DNA of 64,000 nt from Nannobrachium achirus (GCA_963921795.1 OY997661.1:40096622-40160621), one strand, 5' to 3'. Shown: positions 43,274-53,270, numbered from the stretch's first letter. Made by a program: numbers and translations. Notes: generated by a model from the sequence alone, not told the origin.

Positions 43274-43446
43274 CAGGGGTGTCGCACCAAATTCTGGGCC
43301 CCGGGTACAAGGATTCACTGCGGGCCCCCCATGAATGTTCTTCATAGGGCGAGGGGGTTTAACCCATTTAGACTGGGAACACATTATTTTGTGCTTTAAC
43401 TATTGAAAAATAGCATGCAGACAAACAAGCTCACAGCGCGGCACAG
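43274..43446 (+). mobile_element. CAGGGGYGTCRC-family element, 5' part only
   Basis: CAGGGGTGTCGCACCAAATT to the first hairpin arm (43400-43446). It is cut where the CCATATATGG repeat unit begins. Confidence 0.7.
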
Positions 43447-43800
43447 ATATGGGCTGGTGAGGTCAGACTTAGTGTGATGCGTAGGTTATCTCCATATATG
43501 GAGATTCAACTTCAATGAGTAACCATGGCAAACTGTCAACTGATAAGGTCTGAGTCGAAGAAATGCTTCTTTCCTGGCAATAATTTTCCCTTTATACTGT
43601 ATGGCTCGTTTGTGTATTGTATGACATCACGCCACATCATCGGCTGAGGACTGTGTGATGTCATCATATCTCCATGTATGGAGACATAAGTTGCTCATGC
43701 CCAAATATGGGCTGGTGAGGTCAGACTTAGTGTGATGCGTAGGTTATCTCCATATATGGAGATTCAACTTCAATGAGTAACCATGGCAAACTGTCAACTG
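43447..43800 (-). repeat. Orphan copy of the TRIM upstream module, with a 97-bp direct duplication
   Basis: 43545-43770 matches 45993-46275, the region upstream of the frameshifted TRIM gene. It includes the same order of GTATAAAG-type box, TGACATCACGCCACATCATC and CCATATATGG. The segment GGGCTGGTGAGGTCAGACTT to CAAACTGTCAACTG is present twice (about 43450-43541 and 43707-43800). No TRIM frame follows it. Confidence 0.7.
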
Positions 43801-43846
43801 CCCGTATGTCTTGATAATTGGTAAAACAAACTTTTGGCCTTTTTGT

Positions 43847-43877
43847 GGAGATAAGCGACCAACGGTCGCTTATCTCC
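43847..43877. repeat. GCGACC-family hairpin, short copy
   Basis: GGAGATAAGCGACC, AAC, then the exact complement GGTCGCTTATCTCC. It is followed by CGATTAGGGAGTCTTACTGG as in the copies ending at 19160 and 58839. Confidence 0.8.
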
Positions 43878-43895
43878 CGATTAGGGAGTCTTACT

Positions 43896-44255
43896 GGTAA
43901 TTAGAGCCAATATATTTTATTAGACAGACCGCACGTAGCGGCAGTTACCATCGATGCCGGTGCCAGATAATGTATTCGCTTTCTGCTATTCTGTATTCTG
44001 TCTCAGCCACCACCGCACGGACGGGCAGTTTACCGCTACGGGACCTGCCGGTCCGTGCGGCGGCCGCCGGTCCTACTGGCGGGACTGCTGGTCCTATCGC
44101 CGGCGATGCAGTGCAACTGCTGGTCGAACTAGCGGTCGTGCGGCAGTGTCTGCCGCTGCAGTTCCGCGGCAGGTGACGGTGCCAGAGAATGTATTCGCTC
44201 TTTTTACTATTCTGTCTTTGTTTCTGTCTAATAAAATATATTAGCTCTAATTACC
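43896..44255. mobile_element. Foldback MITE with a GC-rich core
   Basis: The inverted ends are GGTAATTAGAGCCAATATAT then TTTATTAGACAGA, mirrored at 44213-44255. The core (about 43935-44185) is strongly GC-rich (GGCGGCCGCCGG, CGCCGGCG), unlike the AT-rich arms. No conserved frame. Confidence 0.7.
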
Positions 44256-44436
44256 AACACATTATTTCTTATTATGGCTTTATTCTGTCTTATTATGTCT
44301 TATTATACTGTAAAAGTACTGTAAAAGAGGATGGGACCGACATTTCTCTACTACAAATCCATGTTTTGAGTGGTCTCCTGTAATATTGTAATATTTAGAA
44401 ATATGGACTTTTGATATTCCATAAAAATTCAAAATT

Positions 44437-45712
44437 TTAACAAAAAAAGATAAGACATGGACTGAAGAATGGAAAGAGTTTCTCAGTGAAGGAGCAGCCA
44501 GTGAAAGAGTAGAGATGAACTCTGGCCTCCACATCATGAAAGGAGACCAGACCCTCCTCATAATCCACAAACACTCCCACTTTCTGGACCTTCTCTCTTA
44601 CAGGGAGGAGGACATCAGGGTCCGCATGAGCCCAGTACTCATTTCCATTCCTCAACCTTATAGTCCAGAAACCATTGTTGGGACTCAGATTTTTTTCACC
44701 TTTCCTGTTGATGGACTCTCTGGCCACTCCTAAAATCCACTCAGTCTTCCCTGTAACCTGAACCTCATAGAAAAACCTTCCTGAGGAGAAGCTTTGTTTT
44801 CCTAAGACATTGAAGACATTGATATATCTAGAGAATCTCTTTGTGTTGTCAGGGAGATTCTTCCTTGCGTTTCCATGACTCACTTGTTTTCCATCCTTAG
44901 ACAGGATGAGGTAGCGATTTGCTGTATCAGGATCCAGAGTCACATCCACCTCATATTGCTGGATCCTCCTCAGCTCAGCATCACACAGCTTCTTCTCCAT
45001 CTCTTGACTGAGTGTCTTCTCCAGCTGAGCCACAGCTGTCCTCACTGTCCCCACATGTGGAGAGTGGAGACTGATGGACATTGACCTTTGTCCAGTCCTT
45101 GGTGGGTCTCCATCCAGTGTTATTGGATGGGAATTTCTGAACGGGTTGGTCTTCAGAGTGTGAGATCTGTTTCAGATCAGAGCTTCTCTTCTCCAACTGA
45201 GTGATTTCCTCTTGCAGTTCTTTAATGAAGCCTTCAGCCGGTTTCTCTGTTGTTTTCTGCTTCTCTTCAATCACATCAATGAGCTCAGCCTGGCTTCTCT
45301 CAATACAGCTGATCAAAGCAGTGAAGACCTGCACACTGTCTGCTCTCTCTCTGTCTGCGTCTTTCCTGCTGAGCTCTACTGAGTGTTGGATCTGGTGAAT
45401 CTTCTCTTGTCTCTCCTGGATCATCTGCTGAACCTCAGCCTCTGTCTTTGCTTCGAATTCTTCTTTCAACTTGTGACTCCTGAACTGTTGAACCATCTCG
45501 GAAAACAAAGTATTGACAGATACCTCTGGTCTCCTATCGAAGGTTCTGTTACATAGAGGACACTTACACACATCACTGGTGTCCCAGTAATGTGTGATGC
45601 AGGCTTTGCAGTAGTTGTGTCCACATGAAGTGGAGACTGGATCAGTGAACACCTCCGTACAGATAGAACACAGGAAGTGATCTTCAGACAGCAGACTGCT
45701 GGCAGAGGCCAT
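44437..45712 (-). pseudogene. TRIM-like gene copy A, frameshifted (RING / coiled coil / PRY-SPRY, no B-box)
   Basis: It reads from MASASSLLSEDHFLCSICTE (start 45712) through a C3HC4 RING and a coiled coil. The frame breaks at 45061-45067, where a 7-bp tandem insertion (AGTGGAG) is present relative to copy B. The PRY-SPRY half continues in another frame (ELRRIQQYEVDVTLDPDTAN to VGVFVDYEEGLVSFHDVE). It ends FFSPCLIFFC, lacking the NDGGRNSAPL tail of copy B. RING-SPRY proteins of this fish group are putative E3 ubiquitin ligases of innate immunity. With the frameshift the copy would yield a RING-coiled-coil protein of 243 residues, so it is either a pseudogene or a truncated product. Confidence 0.8.
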
Positions 45713-45992
45713 TTCTACACACTGACAATCAACGTGAAAGTGTTAGACGATTTTGGCATCTTGTTACTGCAGTAGGCCCTATTCCCGGGTTTCGGCACCA
45801 TATAAAATAGCTACTAAAGAGAGACTGGTTTCTAGGGTTAGGACCCGCCGCAGTGGTGTCCGGTTAGAACTTAACCGAGATGCCTTGAATCGTATGAGAG
45901 GATCTGAAGTCTTGCTGGGAGAACTAGCCGAGTATCTTGAGATGGTTGTAAGTGATGATAAGCTATAGGCTTCGGTGATCCTGGCGGTAAGG

Positions 45993-46290
45993 GCTGAGTC
46001 GAGGAATGCTTCCCTCCCTGGTGAGAATTGCCCCTTTATATAGGGCCCGCCTGTGTACTGTATGACATCACGCCACATCATCAGCTGGGGACTCTATGAT
46101 GTCATCGTATATCCATATATGGCCATCTCCGTATATATGCCACATCATCAGCTGTGGACTCTATGATGTCATCGTATATCCATATATGGCCATATCCGTA
46201 TATGGACATATAAGTCGTCCATGCCCAAGTATGGGCCGGTGAGGTCAGACCCCGTGTGATGCGTGGGCTATCTCCATACATGGAGACTCA
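45993..46290 (-). promoter_or_regulatory. Upstream module of TRIM copy A
   Basis: CTATATAAAG (46034-46043) is followed upstream by TGACATCA / TGATGTCA sites and CCATATATGG palindromes. The same arrangement is found at 43545-43770. The TATA-like box is about 320 bp from the ATG. Function is inferred from layout only. Confidence 0.4.
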
Positions 46291-46487
46291 GCTGAGAGCC
46301 TTCGCAACAGTGTATTTATTTTGTCTTCTCTTTCTTTTTATCTTTACCTTTATATTCCTTTTTTCCCCGTTTTTTGTCTGTTTAATTTTTTGGTTCTTAG
46401 TAATGTATTAAAGGAGACAACTTCATGATTTTCTTGAAGTCAGAGAGGGGATAAGTTCCATCTGGACAAAGTTTAGGAACCCCTGGT

Positions 46488-47819
46488 CTAATCTATGTGA
46501 TTGACAGGAGAGATGATCAGAGGAGCAGAGTTTCTACCACCATCATTAGGCTCAGGACCGAAGAATGGAAAGAGTTTCTCAGTGAAGGAGCAGCCAGTGA
46601 AAGAGTAGAGATGAACTCTGGCCTCCACATCATAAAAGGAGACCAGACCCTCCTCATAATCCACAAACACTCCCACTTTCTGGAGCTCCTCTCTTACAGG
46701 GAGGAGGACAGGAGGGTCAGCAGCAGCCCGGTACTCATTTCCATTCCACAACCCTATAGTCCAGAAACCATTGTTGGGACTCATGATTACACCTTTCCTG
46801 TTGATGGACTCTCTGGCCACTCCTAAATCCCACTCAGTCTTCCCTGTAACCTGAACCTCATAGTAAAACCTTCCCGAGGAGAAGCTTTGTTTTCCTAAGA
46901 CATTGTCATATCTAGAGAATCTCTTTGTATTGTCAGGCAGATTCTTCATTATGTGCCATAATGCCATAAACGGTCCTACGTTTCCACAACTCACTTGTTT
47001 TCCATCCTCAGACAGGATGAGGTTGGGAGGTGCTGTATCAGGATCCAGAGTCACATCCACCTCATATTGCTGGATCCTCCTCAGCTCAGCATCACACAGC
47101 TTATTCTTCATCTCTTGACTGAGTGTCTTCTCCAGCTGAGCCACAGCTGTCCTCACTGTCCCCACATGTGGAGACTGATGGACATTGACCTTTGTCCAGT
47201 CCTTGGTGGGTGGAGGGGTGTTGATGGATGAGATGTTGTGGAGGAGGTGGAGGTGGTCTTCAGTGTTTGAGAGCTGCTTCAGCTCAGAGCTTCTCTTCTC
47301 CAACAGAGTGATTTCCTCTTGCAGCTCTTTAATAAAGCCTTCAGCCTGTTTCTCTGTTGCTTTCTGCTTCTCTTCAATCACATCAATGAGCTCAGCCTGG
47401 CTTCTCTCAATACAGCTGATCAAAGCAGTGAAGACCTGCACACTGTCTGCTCTCTCTCTGTCTGCATCTTTCCTGCTGAGCTCTACTGAGTGTTGGATCT
47501 GGTGAATCTTCTCTTGTCTCTCCTGGATCATCTGCTGAACCTCACCCTCGGTCTTTGCATCAAATTCTTCTTTCAACTTGTGACTCCTGAACTGATCGAC
47601 CATCTCAGAAATAAAGGTATTGACAGATACTTCTAGCCTCTTGTCGAAGAGTTTGGCACACAGTGGACACTTACACACATCACTGGTGTCCCAGTAATGT
47701 GTGATGCAGGCTTTGCAGTAGTTGTGTCCACATGGAGTGGAGACTGGATCAGTGAACACCTCCGTACAGATAGAACACAGGACGTAATCTTCAGACAGCA
47801 GAATGCTGGCAGAGGCCAT
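46488..47819 (-). CDS. TRIM-like E3 ubiquitin ligase copy B, intact, no B-box, intronless
   Basis: A single open frame of 443 residues. The RING is C15-x2-C18, C30-x-H32-x2-C35-x2-C38, C51-x2-C54 (C3HC4). A coiled coil follows directly at about 90-190 (VQQMIQERQEKIHQIQHSVE), and PRY-SPRY (B30.2) covers about 253-435 (VTLDPDTA, WTIGLWNGNEY, VGVFVDYEEGLVSF). Related fish TRIM proteins (TRIM16/21/39-like) carry a B-box between RING and coiled coil. Here only about 10 residues (VDQFRSHKLK) separate them. Residues 281-291 (VGPFMALWHIM) are absent from copy A. The family ubiquitinates targets bound by SPRY; the substrate is unknown. Tandem duplication with copy A is clear. A TATA-like box lies upstream at 48033-48042. 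Confidence 0.9.
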   Translation of the reverse strand: MASASILLSEDYVLCSICTEVFTDPVSTPCGHNYCKACITHYWDTSDVCKCPLCAKLFDKRLEVSVNTFISEMVDQFRSHKLKEEFDAKTEGEVQQMIQERQEKIHQIQHSVELSRKDADRERADSVQVFTALISCIERSQAELIDVIEEKQKATEKQAEGFIKELQEEITLLEKRSSELKQLSNTEDHLHLLHNISSINTPPPTKDWTKVNVHQSPHVGTVRTAVAQLEKTLSQEMKNKLCDAELRRIQQYEVDVTLDPDTAPPNLILSEDGKQVSCGNVGPFMALWHIMKNLPDNTKRFSRYDNVLGKQSFSSGRFYYEVQVTGKTEWDLGVARESINRKGVIMSPNNGFWTIGLWNGNEYRAAADPPVLLPVREELQKVGVFVDYEEGLVSFYDVEARVHLYSFTGCSFTEKLFPFFGPEPNDGGRNSAPLIISPVNHID

Positions 47820-48032
47820 TTCTACGAGGGTGAGGATAGAAGATCACTATTGTGACTCTTCTGGTGAATGTGTTCGATGTTCGATGTTCGATGTTCGCTA
47901 CAAATCCAACGTTAAGCGGTGAAGAAGATGTGAAAGCTCAAGGATTCCTCTAGCAGGTGGTGAGTAGTCCACTAGGGGGCGATGGTGCGTCGGTACGAGC
48001 TGGTGAATGGTGTTCTCTCAGTGTGGACTCTA

Positions 48033-48042
48033 CTTTTATACC
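48033..48042 (-). promoter_or_regulatory. TATA box of TRIM copy B
   Basis: GGTATAAAAG on the minus strand, 214 bp upstream of the ATG. It is preceded by two TGATGTCA (CRE-like) sites near 48068 and 48137. This implies a start near 48005 and a leader of about 185 nt. Confidence 0.5.
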
Positions 48043-48224
48043 AGGCTCTGTGCATCGTCACTGTGATGTCACTATGCCGACAAGCCACGCCCACACACAG
48101 AGTACCGCGTCAGCCATGCCCAAATAAGGAGTCCTGTGATGTCACACCGGTCCCCGCGTACACTGATCGGCCGTAGCCATAGCAACCCAAAATCAACAAA
48201 CTGATTTCTAATGGAAATCTATGA

Positions 48225-48660
48225 GATGAAATCTCCATATATGGGCATACATGGCACACAAAGTCATATAGATCCTTAGATCTCTATATATGGGCATAAA
48301 GGATACACACTTAGACACAGATATACTTCCATATATGGGCATAAATGGGACAGACACATATGTAAAGAGATCTTCATATGGGCATCAAGGGTACCCAAAT
48401 AGACACAGATACAGAGATCTCCATATATGAGTATAAAGATACACATATAGACACAGAACAGAGATCACCATATATGGGCATAGTACCGACAGACACTTAG
48501 ATACAGAGAGCTCCATTTATGGGCATAAGGGGTACACACTTCACAGATAGAGATCTCCATATATGGGCATAAATGGTACCGACAGACATATATATACAGA
48601 GAGCTCCATTTATGGGCATACACTCAGTGGTACAGAAATACAAAGATCTCCATTTAGGGC
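48225..48660. repeat. CCATATATGG minisatellite-like tract, cluster 2
   Basis: At least ten units of about 40-60 bp carry (A/G)AGATCTCCATATATGGGC, then ATAAA, and ACAGACAYA / GACACAGAT spacers. The units are degenerate. The core CCATATATGG fits the CArG-box consensus CC(A/T)6GG. Confidence 0.8.
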
Positions 48661-48782
48661 CTTTCTGTGTGGAGTTTGCATGTTCTCCCCGTGTCAAAAA
48701 AAACAAAAAAACATGCAGTAATCCTGGTCTCTATACTGCCTCCCCCTGGTCAGACGGGGAATCTAAAATAGCTAAAATAATT

Positions 48783-48854
48783 GTGAGCGTGTAGATCTGC
48801 TATTTTCACAACCGTGTTATACAAAACGTAATGCCTCAACTCTCAGTGCTCGTC

Positions 48855-48939
<85 letters not shown>

Positions 48940-49018
48940 GGGGGGGGGGGGGGGGGGGGGGTCCCCAGTTAAAATATGCTTATTTTGGGGGTCAGGGCCT
49001 GAAAAGGCAGAGAACCAC
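48783..49018 (-). mobile_element. CAGTGGTT-family MITE remnant containing microsatellites
   Basis: Half of the hairpin module (GTAGATCTGCTATTTTCAC) is followed by family text, then (GT)n at 48857-48938 and a run of about 22 G. It ends AGAGAACCACTG at 49007-49018. Confidence 0.65.
48857..48962 (+). repeat. (GT)n plus poly-G
   Basis: About 41 GT units, then a G homopolymer. The exact lengths are likely uncertain in the assembly. Confidence 0.9.
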
Positions 49019-49227
49019 TGGTCTAGATAAGGTGTGTTGTGACGAGGGGCCCATTAGCCCCCCCCCCCCCCCCCCCTCAAAGGACAGATGGATGGTTGTG
49101 TGTTGTGGGGCCCCCGTTGGGGGGCCCGTTGGGGGGCCCCCAGCGCGGCTCCTCTGAGGGGAAACAAACACACTGAAGTGAGAAAAGCTTTTAACTGAAA
49201 GGTTCTGCTGGGAACGCATTACAACCA

Positions 49228-49379
49228 TCTGCACACAACGCCGTTGTGTGCTTGTAGATCCGCTGTTTTCCCTACTGTTGTGCGACAGCCTTGTATGATG
49301 AAGCAGGGCTTTACTTTGCGAAGAAACGTACACATTTGAAACTTGGAGATACAAGGTTTCTTCCCGACAGTGACGATAT
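49228..49379. mobile_element. Family D MITE, copy 4 (right half)
   Basis: GTTGTGTGCTTGTAGATCC, CTTGTATGATGAAGCAGGG, then CCCGACAGTGACGATA. It matches the right half of copy 2. Confidence 0.6.
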
Positions 49380-49409
49380 TTATGTGTGCATGTGCCTTCA
49401 CCCTTCCCA

Positions 49410-49422
49410 CCCCCCCCCCCCC

Positions 49423-49453
<31 letters not shown>
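49410..49453 (+). repeat. Poly-C run
   Basis: About 42 C with one T. Homopolymers of C or G also occur at 30131, 40061, 40596, 41399, 48940 and 49058, always inside or at the edge of these repeats. Confidence 0.9.
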
Positions 49454-49459
49454 ACTGTG

Positions 49460-49650
49460 CTTTGAATATTTCAAATCCTTCTAAGGTTTTTTGGGAAAAA
49501 AAACGATGTTTCTATGTCAGTGGTGCTCAAACTTTTTCATGTGAACGAAATTTTCATAAAAAAATAGCAGATCTACAAGCTCGCAGCGCAGAGCTTGTAT
49601 ATCTGCTATTTATTGATAGTTAAAGCACAAAATAATTAAGGCCCCCTCCA
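49460..49650. mobile_element. CAGGGGYGTCRC-family fragment with hairpin
   Basis: GTCAGTGGTGCTCAAAC text is followed by a hairpin module at 49558-49620 and AAGGCCCCCTCCACC. No termini. Confidence 0.6.
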
Positions 49651-49739
49651 CCTCCTTGTAGTGGAAAACCTGGCACAAGCGGGCGGTGTGGAGTGGTGTG
49701 GTGTTGGGCCATGTCAGTGGAAAAGGGGCTTTAGTACAT

Positions 49740-49930
49740 TTACTTACCATTTTTAGGTACTTTTACTACATGTATGTGTTTCCACTTTTCAACAAATTCT
49801 CCAATACCTCATGGGCAAATATTGTACTTTTCACTCCACTACAATCATATGAAAACTTTAGTTACTAGTTACTTTGCAGATTTAGATTATCATTACAAAA
49901 TGGCAGATCTACAAGCTCACAGTGTGTTGC
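49740..49930. mobile_element. ACTTTTACTC repeat fragment ending in a half hairpin
   Basis: The text GGGCAAATATTGTACTTTTC and TTTAGTTACTAGTTACTTTG matches 27640-27700. It ends with GGCAGATCTACAAGCTCACA. Confidence 0.6.
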
Positions 49931-50199
49931 GAGTGGAGTCAGTGGACGCGGTCTGAGCCCCCCACCACACGATTAAAATACATTTCTAGGGTAAAATGAA
50001 AAATATTCTACCGGATGGAGACCGGTTTTTCACTATTTGTCGTCACCATCAAGGTGCCAACTCACTAGGGTTAGGGTTAGGACCGAATTACACAGAGCAT
50101 TAGTCTCGTTGGGTGTTATTCAACTCTGCGACGTTGGAAGCGCTGTTTTGTAAAAACAGTCTTCAACCAGGAAGAGTGTCTCCATCCGGTGGAATATTT

Positions 50200-50640
50200 T
50201 GTCTTTGAATATAATGTATTTTTAAGGAAACGTTTGTAACTCAAATTTTGCTTCTGGGTGGTCCCTGGAAGTAAATATTTTGAGATTGGGGTCTGTGGAC
50301 AAATACATATCATTTTGGGGGTCCTTCACATGAAAAGGTTTGAGAACCACTGACATAGTAGTCTCTCAAGAACAGACTAACTGAGCTCCAATTAAGCGAA
50401 AAGGACCTTTTCTTTGACGATGGCTAGCCAGATTGCTGACATAGAAACATAGGTTTTTCAAAAAATCTTAGAAATATTCAAAAGACACATAGAATCGGGT
50501 CAAAATTCTAATTTTCCAGATTTTTCAAAAATAGCAGATCTACAAGCTTGCAGCGCGGCACCGAGTGCCGCGCTGTGAGCTTGTATATCTGCTATTTTTC
50601 AATAGTTAAAGCGTAAAATAATGATACACAATAATGTGTA
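50200..50640 (-). mobile_element. Composite hairpin/hAT repeat, right copy flanking the TRIM cluster
   Basis: Inverse of 42640-43070 with the same internal order (hAT-like segment, AGATTGCTGACATAG, full hairpin at 50525-50610, CAATAGTTAAAGC). The loop of its hairpin is inverted relative to the other copy. Confidence 0.75.
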
Positions 50641-51252
50641 CCCGTTCTGAATGGGTATCTCTTCAGGGCTGCATACTGTTCATTTACACCAGGTTTCATG
50701 AAAATCGGCAAATCCGTTCTTGAGTTATTTTGTTCACACACACGCACACGCACGCACACATGCACGCACACACACACACGCACGCACACGCACATAAGGG
50801 AGTGATTACAATACCCTGCTATGCATTGCTGAGGGCATTTTGCTGAGGGCATTTTCAAATAAAAATGCAATCAATATTTCCATATTATACAAGAGGATGC
50901 ACTAATTGTGCTATTATGTGATATTATCTTTTTGCAGGTTGCAGCCAGATTTGTGTAATGTGAAGTGCACAGTACACACGCCATCCTCAAGGTGTTGATT
51001 GTTATAACGCTTCAGAACCTGTCTGTCAAACGCCGCGAGCACGCCAGGAAATGGAGGAAGAACATCCAAGCCAAAGGCATTTTCTTTTCGATTTGTCGGG
51101 ATTGGGACATCTGGGTTTTTATAAGGTCCATGGCACATCACATCATTTTAACTATCCTAAAGTAGGACTGTCATCTAAAGGGGTACTGTCACTTTAAAAA
51201 GTAATCTTAAAATGAAGTTAATATGTTTATGATGTCATGTGAGAATGCACAA

Positions 51253-51317
51253 TTACTGTATAAGGCTTATACAGTAATAATTTGATTCGCTTATACTATA
51301 AGCGAATCAAATTATTT
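51253..51317. repeat. Two adjacent hairpins
   Basis: ATTACTGTATAAG..CTTATACAGTAAT is followed directly by AATAATTTGATTCGCTTATA, one base, and its exact complement. Confidence 0.85.
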
Positions 51318-51789
51318 GACTGTACTTAGACTACTTACTGTAGTGGTCAGCTGTTGTTGGGGGGCGAGGGTCAGATTACACTGTGACATGAGTTTCAGAC
51401 TATTTCAGACCGTTTTCAGAGAGACCACGTGACCTACTGTATCATACTATTGTAATTTCGGGGCGTGTCAGCAGGCCTTTAACAATGAATTTATTGCACC
51501 AGTCACACTATTGGCTTAAACATAATATTATTTCAGCATACTGTATGTCTTGAGTGACTTGTAAATGTCTAGCTAAATAACAAAGCACTTCATTGCTCTT
51601 CTTTACGTTTGCCATGCGCCCGTGAATTACACAAACTGTTTGATGTATTTGTGATAATAGCTCATCAAAGCAGGAGCTTTCACAGCAGAGGAAAAATCTG
51701 CTTCTCATTTAAAGCTTTTCAGTTGCTCATGAGACGTAAGGGAGCCACACTTTTGTTTCTCATGTGTGCTTCATTAGAAGATCAGATAT

Positions 51790-52180
51790 TGCTCTCCTTG
51801 AAGCTCCTTGTAGATCCTAAAGGTGCTTTAGGATCTTTAAGGAGCTTCTCATTTGGAGCCATGTTTGAGAAGAATTTGAGTATCTTATTCTGAGATTACA
51901 GGGAGTGAGAGACGAGATGTAGGGGAGCACTCTCTATTGACTCATTAGTGTATCCTATATTACTCTCATATTGAGCCAAATATGAGAAATAATTGAGTAG
52001 CTTTATTTGAGATGATAGGAGCAATAAATGAGACATAGGTGAGAGCTCTCTGATGGCTCATTTAAGTCTCTTAACTGTGACCCAAGATTCTTACTTTGAG
52101 CCATTAATGAGCAATAATTGAGATTTAATTACCCAGAACCTTTTTTTCTCACTTGGAGCTGTAAATGAGATACAGTATAC
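51790..52180. repeat. TGAG-rich degenerate tract, copy 1
   Basis: A palindrome-like GAAGCTCCTT..AGATCCTAAAG / CTTTAGGATCT..AAGGAGCTTC at 51800-51849 leads into a stretch where TGAG or CTCA recurs every 15-30 bp (GAGCCATTAATGAGCAATAA). A similar tract is at 60300-60690. Confidence 0.55.
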
Positions 52181-52229
52181 ATGCAGATATTTTTGATATA
52201 AAAACAATACAATAATTTCCTTCAATAAA

Positions 52230-53270
52230 ACTTTATTTAATTTCCTTCAATAAAACTTTATTTTCTGTAAGGTGGCTGAAGATGAAGTGCTTTTAACAGT
52301 AGTCTTTTAAAAGACTACTTTGGAAAAGGTTTGGGTTGTGTATTTACCTTGCCATGATGTAACTCTAAGGTGGCCAAGAAAACAATACATTTTAGTTATA
52401 CAACAACCCAAACTACGACCAAAGTGGTCTTTTATTCCAAATAAAATAAAAACAAACATCACAGTTCCTCCCCTTACTACTCATGAATGCAGTGCCAAAC
52501 AAGAAAGTGACCCTAATCAAATCAATGTGACCAAAACAGTCACTGCTACTTAAGTCAAATACATGCAAAAAAAAAACACATGCAATAATACTTAACTAAT
52601 TAAATGCGCACAGCTTAAAAGTTCACTTAAGAGTGCAAAGTGCCCATTGGTCAGTGCAAAAAGCAGAAGTGACATGTACTCCCAGCAAAACCGGACAGGA
52701 ACAAACAGTCAGTGATAACTATTCCAGTTATAAGTTACAGTTGTCCTTACCAAACGACCGTTGTGTTTCATTGTATAATGTGAGGACAACATTCACGAAG
52801 GACTGCCAGTCTCTCACGTCTCCGTCCTGGGTAGATGAATCTATCTGTTCCTCTGTCTCTTACTCCAGTATCCGAGGATCTCGGGTGGGAGTTCTTAAAG
52901 ATTGTATTAAGTTTCCTGCACCCTGGCCAATTCCTCCACCCCTGCAAGGAGAACCCAACAACGGTGTCCGCCTTCCTCACCAGTCTGTTGAGGTTGAAGG
53001 TGTCACCCGCTCAGTTGTTCCTCCCCAGCACGTTATTCCAAAGAAAACTGCTCCACTTGCCATACCAGATTGGTAGAACATCTGTAGCATCCTGTTGCAC
53101 ACGCCAAACGATCCCGTCTTCTCAGGAAGAGCAGGCTGTTCTTACCCTTCCTGTGAATCGCCTCTGCGTTGTGCGACCAGTGTTTCCACGGACACCGCCT
53201 TCCATCCAGCTTCGGTGCCATACCGTAAGACATAGTCTGCAGACAGGGAAGATGAAATTAGCTATATAAG
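52230..53270 (-). mobile_element. Degenerate LINE 3' region
   Basis: The minus-strand text KLDGRRCPWKHWSHNAE, NSLLFLRRRDRLA, VRKADTVVGFSLQ (offset frames) and HPRSSDTGVRDRGTDRFIYP follows the order of the C-terminal tail of CR1/Rex1-type LINE reverse transcriptases (LYFLRR, RKA..VG, R.R...R). Frames change at least twice. The 3' UTR phrases match 39290-39430. Confidence 0.55.

Noticed and set aside
48992-49474. 160-residue open frame on the minus strand
   Set aside because: Its glycine runs come from a poly-C tract and the rest is family D and other repeats.
50066-50082. TAGGGTTAGGGTTAGG telomere-like word
   Set aside because: Only two and a half units; too short to call an interstitial telomere tract.
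52633-53269. Two overlapping plus-strand frames of about 145 codons
   Set aside because: They are antisense shadows of the degenerate LINE on the minus strand.
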